From: Pseudomonadota bacterium
GTDB lineage: Bacteria > Pseudomonadota > Gammaproteobacteria > Xanthomonadales > Rhodanobacteraceae
Reading direction: 5' to 3'
Length of the DNA stretch: 48,201 nucleotides
Assembly: GCA_018240505.1 (NCBI GenBank)
Contig: JAFEFQ010000250.1
Span: 1-48,201 of the forward strand
Shown here: positions 20,701 through 29,010 of the stretch, in pieces
Position numbering within the stretch: position 1 is the first letter of the stretch
How the letters are laid out: every line of letters begins with the position of its first letter
Program-made: the position numbers and the translations under genes
The notes under the pieces: model-generated
Database searches by the model: none
The model's input: the letters and a program-made list of their open reading frames with translations, nothing else
What the model was told of the DNA's origin: nothing

Positions 20701-21703
20701 CAGCCTGACCGTACCGAAGAAGAACCCACGCACGGGCACGATCGTCGCCGATTTCAAGCGCCTGCACTGGCCCGAATCGCCCGAGGCGCCGGTAAACGCC
20801 GCCGCGGTCGGCGACGTGCGCGACGACTCCCTCAATCCCGCGGCGATCCCTGCGCTGCGCATCGACATCGGCGACTTCCGCCTCGGCAAGGCCAGCTACG
20901 GCGCGGCTTCGGTGGAAACGCGGCCGATCGCCGATGGCATGAGCCTGGACAAGGTCAACTCGCATTCGAAAGACATCGACATGAAGGCGCACGGCACCTG
21001 GCTGCGCCAGAACGGCTTCCACCGCTCGACCTTCGGCATCGAACTCAAGGCGCGCGACTTCGGCGCGATGCTCGACGCGCTCGGCTACGGCGGCAAGCTC
21101 GCCGGCGGCGAGATCTCCGCGAGCATCGACGCGAGCTGGGCCGGCACGCCGGCGGCGTTCGCGCTCAACCGCATCAACGGCGGCGCGCTGCGCATGAAGA
21201 TCGCCGATGGGCGCATCCCGAATCTCGAACCCGGCGCGGGCCGGCTGGCCGGCCTGCTCAACCTCGCCGCGCTGCCGCGCCGCCTCGCTTTCGATTTCGG
21301 CGACTTGTTCAACAAGGGCTTCAGCTTCGATCTCGCCCAGGGCGTGTTCACGCTGACCGACGGCTATGCCTACAGCGACGGCTTCGAAGTGAAGAGCCCG
21401 ACCGCGGACATGCGCATCAGGGGCGCGATCGGCCTGAAGACCAGCGAATGGAACATGCGCGTCGAGGTGACGCCGCACGTCGGCGCGACCGTGTTCATGG
21501 GCGGCGGCGCACTGATTGGCGGACCGGTCGGCGCTGCGGCCGGTGCACTGGTCGGCGGCGTGCTCGGCAAGGCGATCAACCAGGCCACGCAGTCCGAGTA
21601 CAAGGTCAGCGGCAGCTGGGACAAGCCCGAGATCGTCAAGCTCGGCAGCCGTCGCGTCGAGGCGCAGAAACCCGCGAGCGAGAAGGCACAGCCGAAATCG
21701 TGA
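17759..21703 (+). CDS. yhdP: YhdP-family AsmA-like lipid transport protein
   Basis: A 1314-residue protein anchored by one N-terminal transmembrane helix (about residues 13-32, QWWLFGLLATFAILMAIVSS) with the rest in the periplasm. The body is built of repeating beta-strand segments of DUF3971/AsmA-C type, and the C-terminus has the GGALIGGPVGAAAGALVGGVLGKAI-like glycine-rich segment typical of YhdP. With TamB and YdbH, YhdP moves phospholipids between inner and outer membranes. It follows maf and rng, as in E. coli and relatives. The start is GTG at 17759; no Shine-Dalgarno sequence is visible because the heptamer repeat ends just upstream. tldD, the usual next gene, is absent here. Confidence 0.9.
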   Translation: MTPWRRHLHRAQWWLFGLLATFAILMAIVSSATQLVVLPWLTNHPEWVGAKLAEVLHRPVAIDRLEARWERTGPLLNLTGVHLGAMPAAAAQAAAEQTLNLVSAGLKINFFAWVMPGASWTEIRLSGIELDLVRDARGEWHLRGLDTGNGAASNPNPDDSALFSLGTVVVREARLNIADEPNAKHFKLGADELRLVAHGDFLRALARVRNLENDSAPLNAVVEYDRGRRDGRAYLGGADVDLAAVLRNYPLAGLVVERGGGKLQVWAWLKAGEVSEVRAEVDLARLVLTTHTSIKLDDKHDFLPHVGIDSLAFGARWRREEDGFSADVADLKIVRQGEALAPAELHLRRRYPAGDHHATPEHTLGIGALDLGIVASAAMLVDTLPADLRRWLYAGNPTGELARATLRFVDAKDFDAAAQLDGLGAHAFGKIPGASGLAGLLFADQDAVTFDLPQHNAFAVLLPKVFREPLSFAEFHGSVSAYHADDAWRIETDALHFENTTPGRSYAGELRGAAEIFDAGGKPALDLAAVVSHADVAAAKRFWPLGVMSPHAIEWLDRALDAGQVTSGRAVFRGNLADWPFRNNAGRFEASADVADLRFRYLGDWPAIEHAHALVGFVNAGLHTDTDGGSLQGVKVGKASVDISDYGEGTLEISANAQGGGRDLLGFVKASPLGTEFAAPLLGVDVGGQGKVDFALRAPMKPIENFQIDGKVQLADADLADAKYDLKFDKASGLLRFNRSGFSADQLATTFKGKPAKFSLAVGGYVGEAKHAVEGKVDVRQPVNEVIDAYATSLAGYKKYLSGETNWTAQFSVDRDDAKDKTGSGQQMIVTSDLRGVGIDLPVPLKKSADAALPLKLVLGLPFIGASIDASLGDILNLRGRLPTPTAPFAANVIFGGEATGVLPKSGIAIGGAARTLDLSGWMSFAADDSGGGGGGDVLQGVDVRTSSLVAWDRDLGEAKVRVGLGADTVRVDLDGARIEGSLTVPKKNPRTGTIVADFKRLHWPESPEAPVNAAAVGDVRDDSLNPAAIPALRIDIGDFRLGKASYGAASVETRPIADGMSLDKVNSHSKDIDMKAHGTWLRQNGFHRSTFGIELKARDFGAMLDALGYGGKLAGGEISASIDASWAGTPAAFALNRINGGALRMKIADGRIPNLEPGAGRLAGLLNLAALPRRLAFDFGDLFNKGFSFDLAQGVFTLTDGYAYSDGFEVKSPTADMRIRGAIGLKTSEWNMRVEVTPHVGATVFMGGGALIGGPVGAAAGALVGGVLGKAINQATQSEYKVSGSWDKPEIVKLGSRRVEAQKPASEKAQPKS

Positions 21704-22054
21704 GCACGATCGAGCACAGTTGATTCGCAGAAAAGCGGCGATGTGAATTTGTATGCGCGGTGGCGGGACTCGAAAGCAAAGACATGGCCTTTCGCCACGC
21801 TGACCCTTCGCCGCCGACGCGTGCCTTCCTTCCGTGCGGCCGATGCGGCAGGTCTTACCACCCCGGATCCGGTGTGACACGACATAGCGCTCCCCTTTCG
21901 ACAGGTAGCGCGCATGCTGCCCGACAGCGCGGACGCGCACGGTAAGACAGGCTAGCGATCTTGCGCAGGAATTCGCCTTGACCGAGGCACGAAAGGCCAC
22001 GCAAGATACGATGTATCGCCCCGGTTTCGGGGTCTACGGATAGCGTAGGCTGCT
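21704..22054. other. 351-base gap after yhdP without a clear gene
   Basis: No reading frame here looks genuine on either strand. Small inverted repeats are visible: CCCCG, loop GTTT, CGGGG (22019-22032), and GATAC-GAT-GTATC (22005-22017). The base composition appears less GC-skewed at third positions than in the flanking genes. It may be decayed coding sequence at the edge of an accessory stretch. Confidence 0.45.
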
Positions 22055-22594
22055 TTGGAGCCACTCTTCCTCATTCTGGCCGGCGTCGTCGCCACCTTTT
22101 GGCTTGGCTATCAGGGTGCGAAGCGTTTTCCGTTGCTCGGTTCGCTCGTTGCGATCCTTCTGCTTGTCGGTGCTGGCGCCCTGATTCGATTGGACCTCCG
22201 TCCATCCGGCCTTGGCGACGGGGCACCATCAAGCGCCGGCGCGTTCCTGGGGTTGCTGCTGCTACTGGAGGCTGCGTGCATTCTGCTTTCTGGAACACTT
22301 CTCGTTGCTGGATGGCGCGCTCGACAGCACCTGCTGTCAAGGGCTCTGTTTCTCTTCCTTTTTCTACCCTTCGCAGCCTACGCGATCTTCCAGGTGGTTC
22401 CTGTGGCACCTCAGGGAACGAGTATCAAGACCGGGCGGACTGAGTCCGAGCTGTCCGGGACGAAGAAGGACGGCTATGTTTGGGCTCTGGACTCGAGCTT
22501 CCTCGCCGAGAGCGAGTGTCGCGGCGCGACACCAGAGTTCGTCGCGGGCTGCAAAGATGGGGTAGCAAGGAATCGTGCGCGCCAAGCCCCGTAA
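22055..22594 (+). CDS. Hypothetical four-helix membrane protein
   Basis: A 179-residue protein that I do not recognise. It has about four hydrophobic helices: residues 2-20, 29-46, 62-85 and 92-113. A soluble tail of about 65 residues follows, with a two-cysteine segment (SECRGATPEFVAGCKDG) near the end. The start is TTG at 22055 (MEPLFLILAG); no clear ribosome binding site is visible, so the start is uncertain. The helix pattern and uninterrupted frame argue for a real gene. It is followed after 51 bases by another small membrane protein, and the two may be a pair. Confidence 0.55.
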   Translation: MEPLFLILAGVVATFWLGYQGAKRFPLLGSLVAILLLVGAGALIRLDLRPSGLGDGAPSSAGAFLGLLLLLEAACILLSGTLLVAGWRARQHLLSRALFLFLFLPFAAYAIFQVVPVAPQGTSIKTGRTESELSGTKKDGYVWALDSSFLAESECRGATPEFVAGCKDGVARNRARQAP

Positions 22595-22645
22595 GCGGCC
22601 TGGCCCCTCCATCGAGCGGACGTCCAACGGCCGGCCTGTCCTGCT

Positions 22646-22951
22646 ATGACCCTTCAACATCGACTCGCGGTCATCGCTGCGGTCTCCGCGATGCTCAGTG
22701 GTGCTGCGGTAGCGGCAGTCGCGAACCGGCACTCTGGCTCGGTCTTGATCTTGAAGCTGGCAGAGGCGTTCGCTTCACCGGGGGAGATGCTCTGGTGGTC
22801 CACACTTGGTGGCGCTTTCGCTGGGTACCCATCGGGTGCTCTCGGCTATGCGGTCTGGTTCTTGGGTACCGCGCTATTCTGGTTTCTGCTGGCAGCCTTG
22901 CTGCTCGCAGTCGCACGGGCGGCAGTTGCCAAGCGCAGCAACCCTGGATGA
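22646..22951 (+). CDS. Hypothetical small membrane protein
   Basis: A 101-residue protein with an N-terminal helix (about 8-26) that could be a signal anchor and a long hydrophobic region at about 62-92 (ALGYAVWFLGTALFWFLLAALL). It has no recognised domain. It starts with ATG but lacks a convincing ribosome binding site. It lies between another unknown membrane protein and the BrnA remnant, in the least conserved part of the window. Confidence 0.55.
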   Translation: MTLQHRLAVIAAVSAMLSGAAVAAVANRHSGSVLILKLAEAFASPGEMLWWSTLGGAFAGYPSGALGYAVWFLGTALFWFLLAALLLAVARAAVAKRSNPG

Positions 22952-22959
22952 GCCCGCCA

Positions 22960-23127
22960 CGTACGTAGCCAAGAACCTTGTCGGCGTCGTCCCGAGCAGG
23001 GGAGAGGCCATCCGGCCCCCCTTGGGCGCGGTACCACTCCAGCACATCACGGTCTAACCGCAGCGCAATCTTTGCGCTCCTCGGCCGCGTAGTCTTCGCG
23101 GCTGCCTTCCTCCGTGAGCGTCGCGCC
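22960..23127 (-). pseudogene. BrnA-type antitoxin remnant
   Basis: On the minus strand a frame reads RPRSAKIALRLDRDVLEWYR, which matches the C-terminal ribbon-helix-helix region of BrnA antitoxins (the 'LRLDxDVLEWF' pattern). No start codon or N-terminal BrnA sequence precedes it; the frame instead runs backwards into the phosphatase gene. After the AQGG that follows, the expected GWQTRINAVLR-type motif is scrambled, although a neighbouring frame shows GAGW and LRTW fragments. No BrnT toxin gene is present in the window. It is best read as a truncated, frame-damaged relic. Confidence 0.45.
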
Positions 23128-24465
23128 TCAGTGCGCGATGTGCAGCACGAGCAGCGTCTGGTCGTCGTTGCCGACGCCGCCGCCCTGGTGCTCGTGCACG
23201 GCGGCGACGAGGTTGTCGCGCAGCGCCTGCGCGGAAGTGTCGGCATCGGTTTCCGCGACGAGGCGACGCAGGCGCTCGATACCGAATTCGCGTCCGTGCG
23301 CGTCGCGTGCTTCGACGATGCCGTCGGTGTAGAGCACGAAGATGTCGCCGCGGCGCACATCGTGCGTGTTGTTCGCGTAGGCGAAATCGCGCAGCACGCC
23401 GAGCGGGATCTGGTCGGCTTCGCCGAGCAGGCTGACATCGCCCGTCCGACGCAGCAGCAACGGCGGATGGCCGGCCGAGAGGAAGCGCAGCACGCGCGCA
23501 TCGGGCCGGTAGAGCAGGGCGAACACGGTCATGAAGTGGCCACGGCTGCGGCGCGAGAAGAAGTAGCGGTTGGCGTAGCTGATCACGTTGGCCGGTGGCT
23601 CGCCGTCGCCGCTCTGGAAGGTGCGCAGGATCGCGTCGAACTGCATCGCCTCGGCGGCGGCCGCGACGCCGTGGCCGGAGACGTCGCCGACGATCACGCC
23701 CCAGGCGTCTGCGTCTTCGGTTGCGACGATCTCCGGCGCGTCGACCTCGCTGAGGTTGCTCATTTCGTAATAGTCGCCGGCCGCGGTCGCCGCGGGTTGC
23801 CAGTGCACGGCGTAGTCGAGACCGCGAATGCGCGGGTTGTCCGGCAGCAGCAGTTTCTGGATGTCGGCGAGGCTTTCGATCTCGTGGCGCTGGCGCTCGG
23901 TCTCGCGGGTCAGCTGGCGCAACGCGATCGGACGCACGATCAGGCTCGTGGCGAGATTGACGTGGAGCAGGATGCGTTCGGCATCGACGCGGTCGAACCG
24001 ATGCGCAAGCGTCGAGCCGAACACGAGCCAGTGCGACAGCTCGCCCGCGTTCGCGAGCGGCACGGCGAGCGCGCACGCGGGCGCGAACAGCGCCTGTGCG
24101 AGCGGCAGGCCGCGTTCGGTCGGCGCGATCGCGGCGACGTGCGGTAGCGCGCCGTCGATCAGGCGCGCGGCGAGCGCGTCGTCGAACAGCGGCAGCGCGC
24201 CGCGGTGTCCGTTCGGGTCGAGGTTGGGCACGTGTTCGCTGCCGTCCGGACCGATCAGGCCGGCGAGGCGGCAACGTCCCGCGCCCTGACCGCGCACGAG
24301 CAGCAGGGCGAGCGAGGAATCGGCAAAATCGGCGTCGAAGTGCGCATGCAGGGCGATCAGCGCGCTACGCGCATCGCCGTCGAAGCGGCTCAGCGCGAGC
24401 AGGCGATCGAACAGGGTTGGTGCGGGCATGGCCGCATTCTGCCGCGGCGATGGCGCTTGCGCCAT
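23128..24465 (-). CDS. SpoIIE/RsbU-type PP2C serine phosphatase with GAF-like sensor region
   Basis: A 445-residue protein. The C-terminal half is a SpoIIE-class PP2C phosphatase: VGVIVGDVSGHG-type metal site (here WGVIVGDVSGHGVAAA), FLSAGHPPLLL, DIFVLYTDGIVEA and the closing GNDDQTLLVLHI are all visible. The first 190 residues look like a GAF-type sensor domain, linked by a helix with QRHEIESLADIQKLLLP. Such phosphatases usually dephosphorylate STAS-domain anti-anti-sigma factors, but no STAS or anti-sigma gene is nearby. An internal ATG at 24427-24429 (MPAPTLFDRL) is an alternative start. It is third in a minus-strand run behind yhbY and the Mth938-domain gene. Confidence 0.87.
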   Translation of the reverse strand: MAQAPSPRQNAAMPAPTLFDRLLALSRFDGDARSALIALHAHFDADFADSSLALLLVRGQGAGRCRLAGLIGPDGSEHVPNLDPNGHRGALPLFDDALAARLIDGALPHVAAIAPTERGLPLAQALFAPACALAVPLANAGELSHWLVFGSTLAHRFDRVDAERILLHVNLATSLIVRPIALRQLTRETERQRHEIESLADIQKLLLPDNPRIRGLDYAVHWQPAATAAGDYYEMSNLSEVDAPEIVATEDADAWGVIVGDVSGHGVAAAAEAMQFDAILRTFQSGDGEPPANVISYANRYFFSRRSRGHFMTVFALLYRPDARVLRFLSAGHPPLLLRRTGDVSLLGEADQIPLGVLRDFAYANNTHDVRRGDIFVLYTDGIVEARDAHGREFGIERLRRLVAETDADTSAQALRDNLVAAVHEHQGGGVGNDDQTLLVLHIAH

Positions 24466-24488
24466 GCCGGGACATTTCGGAATGGGCG

Positions 24489-24863
24489 TCAGCCCGGCAG
24501 CAGAAAGACGGCGACGACTTTGCGCCCCTCGCCCACGAGCACGTTGAACGTGCGCGCGGCAGCAGCGTTGTCCATCGTCTCCAGGCCGATGCCGCGCCGG
24601 AGGAACGCGCCGAGCACGGCCTGTGCGGGAAACACGGCGCGCGCGCCGGTGCCGAGCAGTACGACTTCGGGCTTCAGCGCGAGGATGCGTTCGACCGCTG
24701 CCGCATCGAGCTGGTCGACGCCGCGCGCCGGAAAATCGGCGACCGCTTCGTCCGCGCTCAGCAGCAGACTCGTCGTGAAGGTCGTGTCGATCACGACGAC
24801 GGTGGTCGCATCCGCCTTGCGCACGAACAATTGCTGTTCGTTGCGTTGTTCGGTCAACTGCAT
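24489..24863 (-). CDS. Mth938-domain protein (Xcc1710-like)
   Basis: A 124-residue protein of the Mth938/DUF498 fold, related to the mitochondrial complex I assembly factor NDUFAF3. The strand-turn segments PEVVLLGTGARAVFP and GIGLETMDNAAAARTFNVLVGEGRKVVAVFLLPG are characteristic. The bacterial role is not established. It starts 9 bases after the yhbY stop and ends 23 bases before the phosphatase start, so these three genes are probably one transcript. Confidence 0.85.
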   Translation of the reverse strand: MQLTEQRNEQQLFVRKADATTVVVIDTTFTTSLLLSADEAVADFPARGVDQLDAAAVERILALKPEVVLLGTGARAVFPAQAVLGAFLRRGIGLETMDNAAAARTFNVLVGEGRKVVAVFLLPG

Positions 24864-24872
24864 GAGAAGGGA

Positions 24873-25169
24873 CTAGCGCGGCAGCGCGATCTTCGGTTCA
24901 TCGGCGTTGCGGCGGAAATAGCTCGCGACATGGCCGATGCGCTGCACGACCTCGGCGCCGGCCTGTTCGGCGAGTTCGTCGATCTGCTGCTTGCGCGTCT
25001 CGCGGTCGTCGCCGGCGATCTTCACCTTGACCAGTTCGTGCTGGGCCAGCGCGGCGCCGAATTCCTTGACCAAGGCAGGCGTGATGCCCTTGTTGCCGAC
25101 GAGGATGACCGGATTGAGGTCGTGTGCGAGGCCGCGAAGGTATCGGATCTGGGTATTGGTCAAGGCCAT
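24873..25169 (-). CDS. yhbY: YhbY-type CRM-domain RNA-binding protein
   Basis: A 98-residue single CRM-domain protein that binds pre-50S ribosomal particles. RYLRGLAHDLNPVILVGNKGIT contains the conserved GxxG-like loop, and HELVKVKIAGDDRE with the terminal KIALPR are typical. The ATG at 25167-25169 matches the length of E. coli YhbY (97 residues); a GTG 36 bases upstream would add an unusual tail. It is divergent from rlmE across 59 bases, as in many gammaproteobacteria. Confidence 0.93.
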   Translation of the reverse strand: MALTNTQIRYLRGLAHDLNPVILVGNKGITPALVKEFGAALAQHELVKVKIAGDDRETRKQQIDELAEQAGAEVVQRIGHVASYFRRNADEPKIALPR

Positions 25170-25228
25170 GGAAGGACTGAAAATTAAGGCGTCATGTAGA
25201 CGCACAGGGTATCATGCACGCCTGACCT

Positions 25229-25867
25229 ATGGCCTCCCGCAGCAAATCCAGCGCACGCTGGTTGAAAGAGCATTTCAGCGATCCCTACGTCAAGCGCGCC
25301 CAGGCCGAGGGCTGGCGCTCGCGCGCCGTGTTCAAGCTCGAGGAACTGCTGCAGCGCGACGCGATCCTCAAGCCGGGCATGGTCGTGGTCGATCTCGGCG
25401 CGGCGCCCGGCGGCTGGTCGCAGATGGTGCGCGAGAAGCTTGTCGGCCGCAACGGCGAGCAGAACGGCCGCGTGGTCGCGCTCGACATCCTGCCGATGCA
25501 GGGCATCGCCGGCGTCGATTTCATCGAGGGCGATTTCCGTGAGGAGGCCGTGCTCAGGCAGCTCGAGACCTTGCTGAACGGCGCGCCGGTAGACCTTGTC
25601 TTGAGCGACATGGCGCCCAATATCAGTGGTGTGACCGTCGCCGATCAGGCGAGGGCAATGTATCTGTCTGAATTGGCTAGAGATTTCGCCGCCGTTCACC
25701 TGAAGCCCGGCGGTGCGTTCTTGATAAAACTTTTCCAGGGACGCGATTACGATGCGTACCTGAAAAGCTTGCGTCAGGGCTATGAGCGCGTCAGCATTCG
25801 GAAACCGAAGGCCTCGCGCGCGCGCAGTCCCGAGGTTTACGCGCTGGCGACCGGCAAGCGCGCCTGA
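25229..25867 (+). CDS. rlmE: 23S rRNA 2'-O-ribose U2552 methyltransferase
   Basis: A 212-residue FtsJ/RlmE enzyme that methylates the ribose of U2552 in the peptidyl-transferase A loop. The SAM-binding motif [13 protein letters not shown] is intact, and the K-D-K-E tetrad is represented by Lys in the N-terminal RWLKEH region, Asp in [10 protein letters not shown], Lys in [11 protein letters not shown], and the glutamate near the end (RSPEVY). It lies 121 bases upstream of ftsH, the standard pairing. Confidence 0.96.
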   Translation: MASRSKSSARWLKEHFSDPYVKRAQAEGWRSRAVFKLEELLQRDAILKPGMVVVDLGAAPGGWSQMVREKLVGRNGEQNGRVVALDILPMQGIAGVDFIEGDFREEAVLRQLETLLNGAPVDLVLSDMAPNISGVTVADQARAMYLSELARDFAAVHLKPGGAFLIKLFQGRDYDAYLKSLRQGYERVSIRKPKASRARSPEVYALATGKRA

Positions 25868-25988
25868 GCATCGCAGGAAACGATGCGCGACACGAAAGCG
25901 TCAACGAGGCGGCGATCGGCCGCATGCTATTGCGAGAAGTCCGCGCAGGGATGTGCAGGCTCTCGCGCCGGATGAGCATCGAAATACT

Positions 25989-27911
<1,923 letters not shown>

Positions 27912-27921
27912 TTTCCTGTTC

Positions 27922-28011
27922 GTCATCCCGGCGAAAGCCGGGATCCAGTGCCTTTCTTCGCTGCATCAAGCAAAGACAAAGACGCTGGATTCCGGCTTTC
28001 GCCGGAATGAC
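27922..28011. repeat. REP-like pair in inverted orientation (BIME type)
   Basis: Two 27-28 base units face each other with a 35-base spacer. The left unit holds the stem CCCGGC-GAAA-GCCGGG, the right one TCCGGC-TTTC-GCCGGA, and their outer ends (GTCAT / ATGAC) are complementary. This GNRA-looped REP sequence is common between bacterial genes and often protects upstream mRNA 3' ends. It starts 10 bases after ftsH. Confidence 0.85.
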
Positions 28012-28025
28012 AAAGATGCAGCACC

Positions 28026-28049
28026 AAGCCGCCTTAGGGCGGCTTTTTT
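28026..28049 (+). terminator. Intrinsic terminator after ftsH
   Basis: AAGCCGCC (28026-28033), loop TTAG, GGCGGCTT (28038-28045) with a run of six T at 28044-28049. It is a canonical rho-independent terminator that separates the rlmE-ftsH transcript from the TolB/TPR cassette. Confidence 0.88.
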
Positions 28050-28144
28050 GTTGGCGCTGCTTGCGTCGCAATGATGAATTGCTGAAACTCGCACGGACGC
28101 CGAGGCTATTCGGTGGACCCGGTACCTTGTTGCAGCGTGTCCAC

Positions 28145-28175
28145 GCGATGTCGGAGCCGCGACGTCTGACATCGC
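28145..28175. promoter_or_regulatory. Operator-like palindrome upstream of the TolB/TPR cassette
   Basis: GCGATGTC (28145-28152) and GACATCGC (28168-28175) form an exact 8-base inverted repeat with a 15-base spacer, 31 bases before the first cassette gene. Nothing else in the 157 bases between the terminator and that gene is clear; no strong -35/-10 pair is visible. It could bind a dimeric regulator or form a leader hairpin. Confidence 0.4.
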
Positions 28176-28206
28176 CGATGCCGCGAATTCGCCGGGGGGC
28201 ACCAGA

Positions 28207-29010
28207 ATGTTGCATCGTGTCGTTGCGAATATCCGTCGCCAGGACTGGACGGCCGTTGTCGTCGAACTGGCCGTCGTCATCATCGGCGTGTTCATCGGCG
28301 TGCAGGCATCGAACTGGAACGAGGATCGGGAAAAGAATCAAAAGGCCGCCGAATTCACCGAGCGCCTCAAAGCCGATCTGCGCGTGGAGGCGTGGAACTA
28401 CGAAATCCAGATCGAGTACAACAAACAGGTACTTGCGAACGCGCAGCGCGCGGCCGACGCACTGACCGGCAAGACCCCGCTTTCCGACGAAGCCCTGCTG
28501 GTTGCTGCCTATCGCGCCACGCAGCTCAACATCAACTCGCGCCGTCGCGCCACCTACGACGAACTGACCTCGACCGGCGAGATCGGCCTGATTCGCGACC
28601 AGGCGCTGCGTACACTGGCCATGGATGTTTATACCTTGCCGGTGGTCGACCAGATCGAACGGCATGCGCGCGAGTCCGAATACCGCCGCGCGTTCCGCAT
28701 GGCGTTTCCCTACGAAGTACAACGTGCGCTGGCCGAGACGTGCGGCGACCACATTGCGCCGATCGGCGACTACGCGGGCATCGCGACGGTGCTCGACTAT
28801 CCCTGCACGACGGGGCTTGCGGCCGACGTCATCGCCGCTGCCGCCGCCATCTTGAAAAAGGACCCGAAGTTCGTCGCCCTGCTGCAGTTGCGCATCGCCG
28901 ATATCATATCGGACGAGAGCGTCATGGCGGGCTATTTCGGTCCGCAGATGCGCGGGCCGCTGCAGAATCTGCGCGAACCGTTGCAACGGCTGGCGAAGGA
29001 AAAGCCGTGA
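28207..29010 (+). CDS. DUF6090-like single-pass membrane protein
   Basis: A 267-residue protein with one transmembrane helix near the N-terminus (about residues 14-33: VVVELAVVIIGVFIGVQ) directly followed by SNWNEDRE. That pattern is the hallmark of DUF6090-like proteins of unknown function. The rest is mostly helical and predicted periplasmic, with a pair of cysteines (about residues 178 and 200). The ribosome binding site is a GGGGGG run 8 bases upstream. Its stop overlaps the GTG of the next gene (GTGA), so it is translated together with the TolB/TPR genes and is probably part of the same system. Confidence 0.8.
   Translation: MLHRVVANIRRQDWTAVVVELAVVIIGVFIGVQASNWNEDREKNQKAAEFTERLKADLRVEAWNYEIQIEYNKQVLANAQRAADALTGKTPLSDEALLVAAYRATQLNINSRRRATYDELTSTGEIGLIRDQALRTLAMDVYTLPVVDQIERHARESEYRRAFRMAFPYEVQRALAETCGDHIAPIGDYAGIATVLDYPCTTGLAADVIAAAAAILKKDPKFVALLQLRIADIISDESVMAGYFGPQMRGPLQNLREPLQRLAKEKP

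Noticed and set aside
18959..22000. 1013-residue open frame antisense to yhdP
   Set aside because: Low-complexity composition without domains; yhdP has a membrane anchor and family motifs on the plus strand.
21855..22064. 69-residue minus-strand frame as a small gene
   Set aside because: Cys/Arg-rich sequence without domain, ribosome site or conserved context; more likely noise in a decayed region.
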